Counted from the first letter of the stretch, positions 29,603 to 38,463 are shown. The stretch: DNA of 64,000 nt from Cohnella rhizosphaerae (GCF_029525575.1 NZ_JAPDIA010000003.1:2162214-2226213); one strand, 5' to 3'. The notes: generated by a model not told the origin, from the letters alone. Numbers and translations are program-made.

Positions 29603-29645
29603 TCGCCGCTCACTTCCGTTGACGGAAGCGGAGCGGCGATTTCTT
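29603..29645 (+). terminator. Strong terminator hairpin
   Basis: CGCCGCT-CACTTCCG pairs with CGGAAGCGG-AGCGGCG around TTGA, followed by ATTTCTT. It lies 122 bases past the HD gene. Confidence 0.75.
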
Positions 29646-29763
29646 ATGTAAGGTGACGGTCCGAAGCCGCTCATATATTGGCGAGCGAATTTCCATTCAT
29701 AATTTCATATCTAATTGAACGAATCCCTTAAGATTTTCGCTTAATCCTCGATATCTGCAGACC

Positions 29764-29785
29764 TATAATTATGAAAGCGTTCTAT
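29764..29785 (+). promoter_or_regulatory. Possible -10 box and CcpA cre-like site
   Basis: TATAAT at 29764-29769 is followed by ATGAAAGCGTTCTAT at 29771-29785, which fits the catabolite-responsive element consensus WTGNAANCGNWNNCW with one mismatch. A cre at the transcription start would give carbon catabolite repression of the glycoside hydrolase whose ATG is 42 bases away. The -35 (TTAATC) is weak. Confidence 0.4.
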
Positions 29786-29826
29786 TTGTTGGTTTGCGAT
29801 GATCTTATACGACGAGGAGAGATGAG

Positions 29827-31680
29827 ATGAATAAGAAAATCGATATTCACGCAACGATTCAAGCATTTTCAATGAAAAGCTGGTTGTCTGTGCTATTGAT
29901 ACTGACGATGGTTCTGACAACGATATCGTTATTTCCGGGAGTCAGCTCAGCAGCTTCATCTGCTACGATTAGTTTCAATCAAAATGTAGGCTCTCGCAGT
30001 CCCAACATTTTCGGAGGCGCGATCAACTTTCTGGACGGCGCGTCCGATATCGATTCTTTACGCTCGGTAGGCATCAATTTCGTTCGACGCGACGTGTATT
30101 TGTCGGAAGTTTTGCCGAATACGACGGTTGCGCAATACCTAGCTGACATGAACGTTGTGGGCGGCGTTGACGATCCGAACAACTGGAATTGGAGCAAGTA
30201 TGGCTGGATAGACACCTACAAAAATAAAGGTCTAAAAACCATGATTATCCTGTCATACAATGTTCCTTGGCTTTCCTACAATAATGCGACGAATGGCGTT
30301 CCCAAGAACTGGACGGTGTACGAAGATATTATCAAGAAAATCACGCAACGCTTTCAAGGGAAAATCGAGTATATCGAAGTTTGGAACGAGCCCGATCTGC
30401 TTCAGTTTCTAAATGTGTCCGGCAGCGGATACGCGAACAGCCTGGCTGCGTATAAAGACATTTATAAGCATGCGGCCAGTGCGGTGCGCAGCGTGAATGC
30501 GACGATTCCGATTGGCGGACCCGCATTGTCCAATGGGGATACGAGCTGGGCGAACGCTATGCTTCAAGATGCGACCATCAAGCCGAACGTGAACTTTTTA
30601 TCTTATCACCTATATAAGCAAATTCCCAATGGAGAGTCGGCCATAACGGACCTTAAAAACGTAGCCACGGCGAACGGCGTTGCGAACATGCCCGTCTATG
30701 TCACGGAATGGAATTGGGATTGGCAGTACATCGGTTCACCTATGAATGACGGTTCGACAGATGCAATTCCTTACGTTGGTCACCGATTGCATGACATGAT
30801 TTATTATAATGCGGCAGGTACCGGGTATTTCGCGTTCAACAAAAACGATTCGGCGTCCGATTTCTACTCGATATATGCCAATGGCAGCTTAACGCCGAAA
30901 ATGAACACGTACAGTTTGTTGTCGAAAAGGCTTGGGCTCGGAGACGGGACGTTCACCTTAAGAGGCAGCTCCTGGTCGAACGGCGCGGCGTCCATTGTAG
31001 CCGGAGGCGCGACCAATTCGAGCGGCAAAAATGTCGCATGGGTTGTGAACGAGGCCCCTAACAGCGACGCGATGACTGTAAATTTAACGCAATTGTCGCC
31101 GAATACGAATTATAAAGCCGAACTGTACCTTGCCGACTCCTCGAATAACGGCAATACCATTTCACAATCGACATGGATCGTCCAGACATTGACCACGAAC
31201 TCGAGCGGCAACGGAAGCCTTGTATTCACGCTCCCACCAAGATCGGTCGTTGGTATTAAGCTTGGTGCCGTTACAACCGGCTCAACCTATCAAGCGCATG
31301 TCGGGAACGTAGGCTGGCAAAGCTGGGTGAATAACGAAGCGACTGCAGGAACGGTTGGGCAAGGCTTGTCGATGGAGGCGTTAAAAATACAACTGGTTGG
31401 ACTGCCGGCTGGCTCGCATATTAAATATCAGGCGCATGTCTCCAATGTAGGTTGGCAAAGCTGGGTATACGATGGCGTAATGGCGGGGACAACAGGTCAG
31501 GCAAACGCAATGGAAGCGATCAAGATCATGCTTGAAGGAGCGCCGGCTGGCTACCATGTTAAATACAGGGCCCATGTCGCGAATGTAGGCTGGCAAAGCT
31601 GGGTATCGGATGGTGCGATAGCAGGGACAACAGGTCAAGCGCTGCCGATACAGGCGATTGAAATATCCGTCTATCAATAG
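29827..31680 (+). CDS. Secreted clan GH-A glycoside hydrolase with three ChW repeats
   Basis: 617 aa, intact, GAGGAGAGATGAG before ATG. Signal peptide ends near residue 43 (VSSA-AS). Catalytic TIM barrel of the GH39-like kind: GINFVRRDVYLSE, then YIEVWNEPDLLQF with acid/base Glu188, and VYVTEWNWDW with nucleophile Glu294. A small beta domain follows (residues 375-490). The last 130 residues are three ChW repeats (YQAHVSNVGWQSWV..GxxAGTTGQA), a clostridial-type module thought to bind cell-surface or carbohydrate ligands. Substrate unknown, probably plant or microbial polysaccharide. A cre-like site suggests catabolite repression. Confidence 0.83.
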   Translation: MNKKIDIHATIQAFSMKSWLSVLLILTMVLTTISLFPGVSSAASSATISFNQNVGSRSPNIFGGAINFLDGASDIDSLRSVGINFVRRDVYLSEVLPNTTVAQYLADMNVVGGVDDPNNWNWSKYGWIDTYKNKGLKTMIILSYNVPWLSYNNATNGVPKNWTVYEDIIKKITQRFQGKIEYIEVWNEPDLLQFLNVSGSGYANSLAAYKDIYKHAASAVRSVNATIPIGGPALSNGDTSWANAMLQDATIKPNVNFLSYHLYKQIPNGESAITDLKNVATANGVANMPVYVTEWNWDWQYIGSPMNDGSTDAIPYVGHRLHDMIYYNAAGTGYFAFNKNDSASDFYSIYANGSLTPKMNTYSLLSKRLGLGDGTFTLRGSSWSNGAASIVAGGATNSSGKNVAWVVNEAPNSDAMTVNLTQLSPNTNYKAELYLADSSNNGNTISQSTWIVQTLTTNSSGNGSLVFTLPPRSVVGIKLGAVTTGSTYQAHVGNVGWQSWVNNEATAGTVGQGLSMEALKIQLVGLPAGSHIKYQAHVSNVGWQSWVYDGVMAGTTGQANAMEAIKIMLEGAPAGYHVKYRAHVANVGWQSWVSDGAIAGTTGQALPIQAIEISVYQ

Positions 31681-31767
31681 TGGAGTCAGTTGAAAAGCGT
31701 AGCGAGAGCGATGAACGGCGATTCGGGGGGACACCGAATCGCTTTTCTTTGTTATAAGTCGGACGCG

Positions 31768-31829
31768 GAATTCAATTGAGCCTCTCCGCCCCCTTGAATT
31801 ATACTGAAGGTAGCCCTTTGGGGAGATCG
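31768..31829 (+). promoter_or_regulatory. Duplicated promoter-leader segment, copy 2
   Basis: Near-identical to 27390-27452. TTGAGC at 31776-31781, 18-base spacer, TATACT at 31800-31805, then GGTAGCCCTTTGGGGAGAT. It drives the ECF sigma gene starting 40 bases after the -10 box. Confidence 0.7.
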
Positions 31830-31844
31830 TTAAGGGAGGCCGCG

Positions 31845-32813
31845 ATGAACCAGACGATGAACGAGACCGCATTTGACGAACCTTTATTTGCAAGCTTGAA
31901 GCCGGGCTTAACGTCGTTCTGTTACCGGATGCTGGGCTCGATGGACGATGCGGACGATGCCGTTCAGGAGACGAGTATTCGGGTGTGGCAGAGCGGGAGC
32001 ACGTTCAGACAGGAATCTTCGTTCAAAACCTGGGTTTATCGGATCGCATCCAACCTGTGCCTGGACAAGCTGAGGCAGTCGAAGCGCCGCGCACTTCCCG
32101 TCGACCTGTTCGATCCGGCCGGCGCCATCGTTGAGCCACGCGACACGCATCCGGACTCCGCCTGGATCTGGCCTTCTCCCGACTTTGGGGGCAATCCGGA
32201 GGATCGGCTCGTACGCAGAGATACGCTTCAGCTGTGCTTCATCGCGCTCCTGCAGACCTTGCCTCCGCGGCAGCGTGCGGTACTCATTTTGAAGGATGTA
32301 TTCGAATGGTCGTCCAAGCAGATCGCGGAGACGCTCGCGATGTCGCCCGCGGCGGTGAACAGCGCCCTGCAGCGAGCCCGAGAGACGATGGACCGGGCGC
32401 AGCTTCGCTCCGACGAGCTTAGCAGCATGGACGTTCAGCCGGAGCCGGAGCTGCTGTCCCGGTACGTGGAAGCCTTCGAGCAATTCGATATCAACGCGCT
32501 CGTCGCGTTGTTCCACGAGGAAGGCTGCATGTCGATGCCGCCGTTCGAGATGTGGATTCGCGGCAAGGACGATTTGTCCGCCTTTTATTCGCTTACGCGC
32601 TGGCATTGCGAGGGCTCGCGATTTGTGCCCGTTACGGTCAACGGCGGTTATCCGGCGTTGGCCCAGTATATGCCGGGCAAGGAGGACGCCGGCCTGGTGC
32701 CTTGGGGCATCCACGTCATCGAGACCAAGGAAGATCAAATCCTGCACGTTCAAAATTTCATCAACGCCGAATTATTTTCGCGATTTGGACTTCCTGAGCG
32801 ACTCGACCGATGA
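31845..32813 (+). CDS. ECF-type sigma-70 factor with SnoaL-like C-terminal domain
   Basis: 322 aa from ATG 31845, with AAGGGAGG upstream. Region 2: LTSFCYRMLGSMDDADDAVQ, then SFKTWVYRIASNLCLDKLRQ (-10 recognition). Region 4: LPPRQRAVLILKDVFEWSSK, then QIAETLAMSPAAVNSALQRA (-35 recognition helix-turn-helix). The C-terminal 110 residues (SRYVEAFEQFDINALVALFH..GVIRGKDDL-like) form a SnoaL-like fold, as in the long ECF groups that lack a classical anti-sigma and are tuned by this extension. Followed 76 bases later by an AHSA1 gene, a frequent pairing. Regulon unknown. Confidence 0.85.
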   Translation: MNQTMNETAFDEPLFASLKPGLTSFCYRMLGSMDDADDAVQETSIRVWQSGSTFRQESSFKTWVYRIASNLCLDKLRQSKRRALPVDLFDPAGAIVEPRDTHPDSAWIWPSPDFGGNPEDRLVRRDTLQLCFIALLQTLPPRQRAVLILKDVFEWSSKQIAETLAMSPAAVNSALQRARETMDRAQLRSDELSSMDVQPEPELLSRYVEAFEQFDINALVALFHEEGCMSMPPFEMWIRGKDDLSAFYSLTRWHCEGSRFVPVTVNGGYPALAQYMPGKEDAGLVPWGIHVIETKEDQILHVQNFINAELFSRFGLPERLDR

Positions 32814-32889
32814 ATTTCGTATTTGGCTTACGTCTATAGGATTGAGACCAACCAAACGAACAAATATCATGAGAGAGGTGTCCATTTAA

Positions 32890-33315
32890 ATGGAAACGAA
32901 CCAACCGACGAAAGTAACCGTAGAAACGGTCATTCAAGCCCCTGTCGAGAAGGTATGGCGCTATTGGACCGAGCCGGCGCACATCACGAAGTGGAATCAA
33001 GCGTCCGAAGACTGGCATGCGCCGAGAGCCGAGAACGATCTGCGGGTGGGCGGCAAGTTTTCGACACGGATGGAAGCGAAGGACGGCAGCATGGGCTTTG
33101 ATTTTGGCGGCGTGTACGATGTCGTGAATCTGCATGAGGCGATCTCCTACACGATCGGAGACGGGAGACGCGTGGATATTACGTTCGTCGATCAAGGCGA
33201 TGCCACGAAGGTCGTTGAAACGTTTGACGCGGAAAGCACCAACCCCGTTGAGATGCAGCAAGCGGGCTGGCAGGCGATTATGGATAATTTCAAAGCTTAT
33301 ACGGAACAAAATTAA
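32890..33315 (+). CDS. SRPBCC / AHSA1 domain protein
   Basis: 141 aa, GAGAGGTG before ATG. Single START-like domain: VTVETVIQAPVEKVWRYWTE, then HITKWNQASEDWHAPRAEND, and the terminal NPVEMQQAGWQAIMDNFKAY that marks AHSA1-type proteins. Predicted to bind a hydrophobic small molecule in the cytoplasm. Probably cotranscribed with the ECF sigma gene. Confidence 0.85.
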   Translation: METNQPTKVTVETVIQAPVEKVWRYWTEPAHITKWNQASEDWHAPRAENDLRVGGKFSTRMEAKDGSMGFDFGGVYDVVNLHEAISYTIGDGRRVDITFVDQGDATKVVETFDAESTNPVEMQQAGWQAIMDNFKAYTEQN

Positions 33316-33326
33316 GAAATGCGAAG

Positions 33327-33362
33327 AAGACGCCTGGGGAACGTGCCCGGCGTCTTTCTTTT
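33327..33362 (+). terminator. Terminator of the ECF-AHSA1 operon
   Basis: AAGACGCC (33327-33334) pairs with GGCGTCTT (33349-33356), followed by TCTTTT. The same hairpin design recurs at 36225-36262 beside the intact VOC gene. Confidence 0.85.
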
Positions 33363-33371
33363 AGATTCAAA

Positions 33372-33510
33372 ACCCCGTGCATTTCAGGGTCCAGTGTGCA
33401 ATTGCCTGCTCACCAGGACTGCGGTATTCACGATTCGTCGACCTATGCCCGGTTGTTAAAAGCCAATGTGAGCCCATCTGTTCATACTTGCTTGTAGAGA
33501 AGAACGATTA
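33372..33510 (-). pseudogene. Decayed copy of the VOC-family gene
   Basis: About 140 bases align with 36380-36520 of the VOC gene: shared GCGGTATTCACGAT, TCGACCT, CCGG, AAGCCA-like and ATACTTGCT.GTA blocks in order. No open frame remains. Together with the shared hairpin it shows that a terminator-plus-VOC segment was duplicated. Confidence 0.65.
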
Positions 33511-33523
33511 ATCATCGTTAAAC

Positions 33524-33538
33524 GTGTATAATATACAC
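33524..33538. promoter_or_regulatory. Perfect 15-bp palindrome over a -10 box
   Basis: GTGTATAATATACAC, with TATAAT at 33527-33532, lies 31 bases before the ATG at 33563. It may be an operator, but no -35 is clear. Confidence 0.4.
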
Positions 33539-33562
33539 AACATTTCCTAAGAGAGGGCTATA

Positions 33563-33793
33563 ATGAACAAATATGTACTTTATATCGCTATGTCGGTTCT
33601 AATGATAATACTTCCGTTATGTGCAATGCTTTATGGATTGTGGGATGCTAACCAGCCTAAAACCGGGCCTGTAGGAGATGGAGACAGTACGCCATCTTTT
33701 CAACAGTTGTTTCCGATTTACTGCGCAATTCTGTTAGGGGTCATTAATCTTCCAATTTCAATTATTAACTATTTAAAATATAAAAAAAAGTAA
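33563..33793 (+). CDS. Small two-span membrane protein
   Basis: 76 aa. Two hydrophobic helices (YVLYIAMSVLMIILPLCAML and FPIYCAILLGVINLPISIIN) separated by a polar loop, with a Lys-rich tail. GAGAGGG precedes the ATG. Family unknown. It lies 114 bases before the IS66-interrupted gene on the same strand. Confidence 0.6.
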   Translation: MNKYVLYIAMSVLMIILPLCAMLYGLWDANQPKTGPVGDGDSTPSFQQLFPIYCAILLGVINLPISIINYLKYKKK

Positions 33794-33952
33794 GGGTGAT
33801 CAATAAGTGGGTGCTTACCCATCCCTTTAAGATGTTCCATTCAGCTTTGGTTGTAGAAACGCTACGGGCTTATCGCAGCCGGTCACTTCAATGTGGGAGG
33901 TGCGTTTATGAAAAATAAATTCATCTGGACAGGTATTATAGGTGCGATTTCA

Positions 33953-35522
33953 GTTACTACTTAGCACTCCACCAGCGAGGTGCGGTAGCGCAACGCGTAG
34001 GTCAACGAATCGAGGATCGGCTTGCCCTGTTTCATCAGGGTCGAAATGACGGAGCGCAGCCGAGCAAATTGTTTCGCTCCTTGCTCGGTACGAAAGCAAC
34101 CCGAAATTTTGTGTTTCACTTTGGTCATTCGAATGTCCCGTTCTGCCTGGTTGTTGTCAAACGGAACCCTTGCATCGGAAAGAAACCGGAGGATGGCCGG
34201 TTTTTGCGCGTTCATTCGCTTACCAAGATTGCTCGCTTTGCTACCCATTTTTCGTCCGCGGGGTCCGGTTTTTTCACGAAGCGCGTCCTGGGCCCACTCC
34301 GCTTCGCCGCTTTTTAGTATGGCGTCATAGCGGTCTTTCCACTGGTCAAGCCCATCCGCTGTCAGGGGCTGCTGCGCGTTGCGACTCGCTTTGGCTGCTT
34401 TCCAGGCTTCGTGCAAAAACGTATGCATCTGCTTGGCCCACTCGTGCTTGTCGTGTTCCACAATGCCTTGGCATTCGCGAAGCAAGTGCGCTCCGCACAG
34501 CGCATGTTCAAAGTCGTAGTGGGTCTTGAAATACGATGCGTAGCTGTCATGCACCAGCACGCCAGTAAAGTGAGGTAGCACGCCCGCTTCGTCCATACCT
34601 CGGCTCCCCCCGGCTCTCATGGATCTGCAAAAAAGGTCCACTGCGAATCGGAGGCCACATGCATCCACTTAATCTGTTTGCCGACGCGCAGCCCGGTTTC
34701 GTCCGCATGGAGGACCGGGAGCTTTCGTACCTGCTCTCGGATTTGAATTTCGGTCGCTTCCATCGCGCTTGCAGCCTTACCAAGCTGAGCGAGCAGCGTC
34801 GCTTCGCTGGGACGGCAACCGCACAGATCCTCGTAGCATTGAGCGATTCGCTCCAACGGCAACAGTTGGTACACGCTCAGATACGTCGTCCAGGCAGAGA
34901 AGCTGGCTCCGTATTGGGTCCGGGCGTGGACGCCTTCGGGAAAAGGTGCTCGGGCTTTGACACCGCAGCCTGGACAGATTTTATGCTCAGACCGGTGTTC
35001 TGTCACGACGACGCGGGGAGCCGGCAGGTCAAACACCTGCCGTGCTTCATGAGCCAAAGCAGGAACGCTCTGAAGGGCAGTCTGGCAACAGGAACAAACT
35101 TCGAGCGTGTGGACGATGATTTCATCCGGGCATTCCGCAAAGCGAAGCGTATGACCGTCGTGACCTTTAGGCGCGCCTTTTTTTACCACCTGCGACCCGG
35201 GAATTTTTCGGTTTGCGAAAGCCGTCGCTGGAAGGCGGCTTGCTGCTGTTTTGACTGTTTTGTCCGAGCTGTCGTTCAAGCTCGTGTACGCGCCTTTCTA
35301 GCTTTTGATTCTGTTCAAGAAGGGTCCGATTTTGCTCCAAAAGAAGGGTAAAGACGTCTGCGATTTCGGTGTCACCTTTGCAAATATGCAATACTTGATC
35401 CGGCTTCAGCTCCACAAACGTCTCTCCTTTCTAACGGAAGATGATGGAATAACTAATTCAAGACCAATCTCTAAAAATCCTTTTTTTGTAGAGTCACGAC
35501 ACGAGAGGACCTAAGTAGTAAC
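33953..35522. mobile_element. IS66-family insertion sequence, single-transposase type
   Basis: 1,570 bp bounded by the inverted repeat GTTACTACTTAG (33953-33964) and CTAAGTAGTAAC (35511-35522). Flanked by an 8-bp direct duplication, CGATTTCA, at 33945-33952 and 35523-35530, the target-site length expected of IS66. Only one gene, the tnpC-type transposase, is present; no tnpA/tnpB partners, as in the ISBst12-like subgroup. The intact duplication suggests a fairly recent insertion. Confidence 0.92.
33961..35415 (-). CDS. IS66 TnpC-type transposase (two apparent frameshifts)
   Basis: About 485 aa when joined. The N-terminus has a leucine-zipper coiled coil (LLLEQNRTLLEQNQKLERRV), then the Ser/Pro block NSSKPPSSDGFRKP and a zinc finger (CSCCQTAL..CPGCGVKA). 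The DDE nuclease core follows: LHADETGLRVG (first Asp), GVLVHDSYASYF (second Asp) and VPFDNNQAERDIRMTKVKHK (Glu). Frames break at the T7 run near 35181 and the A6 run near 34629. If those are real, the element cannot move by itself. Confidence 0.88.
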
Positions 35523-36298
35523 CGATTTCAGCTTCTTTATTTTTTATCGATTCATCCGCTGAAAGCGTTGTTCATACGGACGCGATAAAAAAAAGAACTT
35601 CTTTCAAATAAGGTCGATGTCCTATCCGTCGATTTTAATGATTCGAATTTAAAAGTTGATTTGCACACAGCGAGTGATGGCTCCATAGCAACAAGCGAAG
35701 ATATTAGAGGAATAAGAGCAGTTCGAAATGCGGCAAGGATGACGGAAAATCAAAACATCATTGACTCCATAACAGTGGAGTTAAAACTCGATGAAGGAAA
35801 AAGCTTTTACAAAGAAACGATTCATGACATTCGTCATATTCCGGAGTACACAGAAATACCTGAAGTGAAGCTGGCAAGCGATGATTCGAAAAAACGGCTG
35901 GAAGCGGAGATATCTGCGCATGGCGTTTTCCCTACTTCCGTTGAAGTTGCAGACTACGAATTGAGCGGGAAACTCGCATCCGTATCGTTCATTTCTAACG
36001 CAGCTGGAGTAAACGCTATAATTCCGCAATTTGAACAATGGATAACGCAATTAAACAAAGAACAGGGAGCAGGCGTTACTCAATATAATTTAAATATATA
36101 TGATGACGCTAAAAATCTTCTCGTTTATTTAAGTGCCGATCTTGTATATAAAGATATCTTGTGGTGGCAAAATCCGAGCTTGGGGTCCAATACATGGACG
36201 GGGCATAGCCCTCAAATATCTGCAAAGAAGACGCCGGGGAAAGGTTCCTGGCGCCTTTTAATTTGAACTCAAGTATGAGGCATTGCCCTTCATTAGTC

Positions 36299-36715
36299 TT
36301 AAGCTTGAGCCGGCTCGTTGTCCATACAGTTGATCGCCCACAGATGGCCGTCCAAGTCCACGAAGCCCCAATGGTACATAAACCCATGATCCTCAGGTTC
36401 TGCGTGCAACTTCCCGCCCAAGGAGACCGCGGTATTCACGATCTCATCGACCTTAGACCGGCTCTCGAAGGCCAAAGCGATCGTGAACTGCGAATACTTG
36501 CTCGTATCGACGATTTCCCGCTCCGTGAGCGTTGTAAAGAATGAATCGGCGATCAGCATGACCTGCAGGTTGTCGCCGATGATGATGGCTGCCGAGTTCT
36601 CATTATCGGGGAATTGCGGGTTGAGCGCGAATCCGATTCCGGTGAAGAACGCCTTCGATTGCGCTACGTTTTTGACAGGCAGGTTCAAGCTCGTGAATGT
36701 GGACGTCAATGCCAT
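36299..36715 (-). CDS. VOC-family (glyoxalase/bleomycin-resistance fold) protein
   Basis: 138 aa, AGGTG before ATG. Two beta-alpha-beta-beta-beta modules: TSLNLPVKNVAQSKAFFTGI, then NLQVMLIADSFF, and at the end HGFMYHWGFVDLDGHLWAIN, typical of the PhnB-like lactoylglutathione-lyase-related subgroup. Often annotated as extradiol dioxygenase or glyoxalase; metal ligands are not fully conserved, so no reaction can be assigned. Convergent with the IS-interrupted gene. A decayed copy lies at 33372-33510. Confidence 0.83.
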   Translation of the reverse strand: MALTSTFTSLNLPVKNVAQSKAFFTGIGFALNPQFPDNENSAAIIIGDNLQVMLIADSFFTTLTEREIVDTSKYSQFTIALAFESRSKVDEIVNTAVSLGGKLHAEPEDHGFMYHWGFVDLDGHLWAINCMDNEPAQA

Positions 36716-36827
36716 TTTCCAAACACCTCTTCGTCAAATTGGTTGGTTGTGATTGATGCCTTCGATTATATAGACGACAGCAGATTCGGGAATTCATCGG
36801 TCGAGTTGTGCTGGAAGCCTTCATTAA

Positions 36828-37150
36828 CTAAGGAATAAGGTAAAAGACTTGGAATTCAGTAACAACGCCGTTCTTTACAATAATATCTATATTACGTCCT
36901 TCTTTATCGCTCAGATTATAAGTTGAATCGTTGGGTGTAGAAGGGTCGTAGATACTGAGGTCTGGATAGGCTTTTTTTTACATCGTCCAATATACTGCCT
37001 ACTCCTATGCCGGCAGGTGTAACGAACGGTTGCCCAGAATGGCTTCAAGATCCGTTTTATCGTCGTAATCCATCAGATGAATCACCTTATCCTGCACCAT
37101 CAGGCCATGGAGGGACACGACATCCTCAAGCGCTTGCAGGCGCTTCATCC
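36828..37150 (-). pseudogene. Fragments of a small secreted-type protein
   Basis: With one base corrected in the T8 run at 36972-36979, a reverse frame reads GQPFVTPAGIGVGSILDDVK and KAYPDLSIYDPSTPNDSTYN to the stop TAG at 36828. GIxVGS.LDDVKKAYP is common at the end of small Firmicutes lipoproteins. Further upstream (37039-37150) another frame reads LEDVVSLHGLMVQDKVIHLM and may be a different gene piece. No start or signal peptide is found. Confidence 0.4.
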
Positions 37151-37166
37151 TTGACGCGACGGAACG

Positions 37167-37205
37167 AAAACAGAGCTGAAACGTATATCGTCTCGGCTCT
37201 GTTTT
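37167..37205. terminator. Terminator-like hairpin
   Basis: AACAGAGCTGAAACG pairs (with G-T pairs) with CGTCTCGGCTCTGTT and is followed by TTTCATT. A similar right arm (CGTCTCAGCTCTGTTTT) occurs alone at 23578-23599. Confidence 0.65.
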
Positions 37206-37279
37206 TCATTAAAGGCTGACGACGATCTGAAATGATGTGACTGCACTGCCGATGAATCTGAAAGGGAAGTGTGTTGAGT

Positions 37280-37414
37280 ATGGCCGTGGTCTTGTTTATT
37301 TTAATTCTTGTATTTGGCGTCCCGGTGATCGGTAAAATGAATAAAAGAATCGCACAATTAGAAGAGAGAGTAAGAGAGTTAGAGGGAAAGAATAACATCA
37401 ATACCCCCCATTAA
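37280..37414 (+). CDS. 44-aa membrane-anchored coiled-coil peptide
   Basis: Short frame: ATG 37280 (or TTG 37274) behind AAGGGAAG. MAVVLFILILVFGVPVIGKM is one membrane helix, followed by NKRIAQLEERVRELEGKNNI, a perfect heptad coiled coil. Such single-span peptides are frequent in Bacillales; the function is unknown. A terminator follows immediately. Confidence 0.55.
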   Translation: MAVVLFILILVFGVPVIGKMNKRIAQLEERVRELEGKNNINTPH

Positions 37415-37420
37415 ATAAAT

Positions 37421-37452
37421 GCAGCGGATCCCCCATACGGCGGATCCGCTGC
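37421..37452. terminator. Hairpin between convergent genes
   Basis: GCAGCGGATCC and GGATCCGCTGC arms. On the minus strand it is followed by ATTTATTT, ending the aldo/keto reductase transcript; it also ends the 44-aa gene. Confidence 0.7.
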
Positions 37453-37479
37453 TGCACGAGTGCCAACTCCCAGCTAACT

Positions 37480-38463
37480 TTAGTAAGCGCCCCGAATATG
37501 TTCGCTGACCTGCTCCCGATAAAACGCCCGCAACCGCTCATGCTCTTCCGCGGTAAACGGCTTCGTGGCCAGCACGCCGAGATTGTCCTCGACCTGACGG
37601 ACGTTCTTGAATCCCGGGATCACGCAGGTGATCTCTTTGAAGTCCAGCAGCCAGCGAAGCGAGGCGCGCGTCATGTTGCCGCGGCCCTCCGCGATCCAGC
37701 CGAGCTGCGATGCCAGCTCTACGCCTTTGGCGAAGGGGAGGCCCGCGAACGTCTCGCCTACGTTAAAGGCTTCGCCGTTCTGGTTGAAGCTGCGATGGTC
37801 TTCGGCCTCGAAGGAAGCATCCGCCTTAAATTTGCCGGTCAACAGACCGCTGGCGAGCGGCAGCCGGACGAGCAGGCCGACGCCGCGCTCGGCCGCGCGG
37901 GGGAGGAGCTCCGCGATCGGCTTTTGCCGGAAGATATTGAATATAATTTGCAGCGCCTGCACGCCCGACTGTTCCAGACAGAATAAGCCTTCCTCCACGG
38001 TCTCGACGCTGACGCCGTAAGCGCGGATCTTGCCTTCCTGCTGCAGCTTGTCCAGCACCTCGAACACGGCGCCCTGCTTCAGGATCTCGAACGGCGCGCA
38101 GTGGATCTGGTACAGATCGATCGTCTCGCGCTCCAGCCGCTTCAGGCTGTCCTCGCACCACTGGCGCACCCGCTGCTCCGAATACGTCTGCGGATCGTGA
38201 ATGTCGCCCTGACGGCAGAACTTCGTGGCAATGTGGATCTTGTCTGCCTTGCCCTTCGTGGCGCGGGCGAGCAGCCGCTCGCTCTTGCCGTCGCCGTACA
38301 CATCGGCCGAATCGAAAAAGTTGACGCCCTCGTCCATCGCCTTGTCCAAGGCGCGGAGCGACTCCGCGTCGTTCGTCTGCCCCCATGAGCCCCCGATCGC
38401 CCACGTGCCGAAGCTGACCTCACTCAACTGCAAGCCCGATTTCCCGAGCGGACGTAAGTTCAT
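37480..38463 (-). CDS. Aldo/keto reductase
   Basis: 327 aa from ATG 38463, chosen for GGAGGATGAG directly upstream. NAD(P)H-dependent carbonyl reductase, cytoplasmic TIM barrel. Start MNLRPLGKSGLQLSEVSFGT; catalytic tetrad visible as Asp/Tyr in FFDSADVYGDGKSERLL, Lys in KIHIATKF and His in LYQIHCAPFE. The cofactor-binding end is TCVIPGFKNVRQVEDNLGVL. This is the subfamily of plant-auxin-induced/YghZ-like reductases. Monocistronic. Confidence 0.88.
   Translation of the reverse strand: MNLRPLGKSGLQLSEVSFGTWAIGGSWGQTNDAESLRALDKAMDEGVNFFDSADVYGDGKSERLLARATKGKADKIHIATKFCRQGDIHDPQTYSEQRVRQWCEDSLKRLERETIDLYQIHCAPFEILKQGAVFEVLDKLQQEGKIRAYGVSVETVEEGLFCLEQSGVQALQIIFNIFRQKPIAELLPRAAERGVGLLVRLPLASGLLTGKFKADASFEAEDHRSFNQNGEAFNVGETFAGLPFAKGVELASQLGWIAEGRGNMTRASLRWLLDFKEITCVIPGFKNVRQVEDNLGVLATKPFTAEEHERLRAFYREQVSEHIRGAY

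Larger units (their letters stand above)
33908..36266 (+). pseudogene. Secreted or membrane-anchored protein gene interrupted by IS66
   Basis: ATG 33908 behind GGGAGG begins MKNKFIWTGIIGAIS and is cut after codon 15 by the IS element. Removing the IS and one copy of the target duplication restores ASLFFIDSSAESVVHTDAIK at 35531 onward, in frame. An A8 run near 35588 then shifts the frame to KVDVLSVDFNDSNLKVDLHT and the main body, which ends by 36266 or at a TAG at 36207 in another frame, because a terminator hairpin overlaps 36225-36262. Without the insert about 245-260 aa: one N-terminal hydrophobic segment and a soluble domain (ELSGKLASVSFISNAAGVNA). Not recognised. Inactive as it stands. 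Confidence 0.7.

Noticed and set aside
31908..32753. 281-aa reverse-strand frame
   Set aside because: Shadow of the ECF sigma gene, whose regions 2 and 4 are unmistakable.
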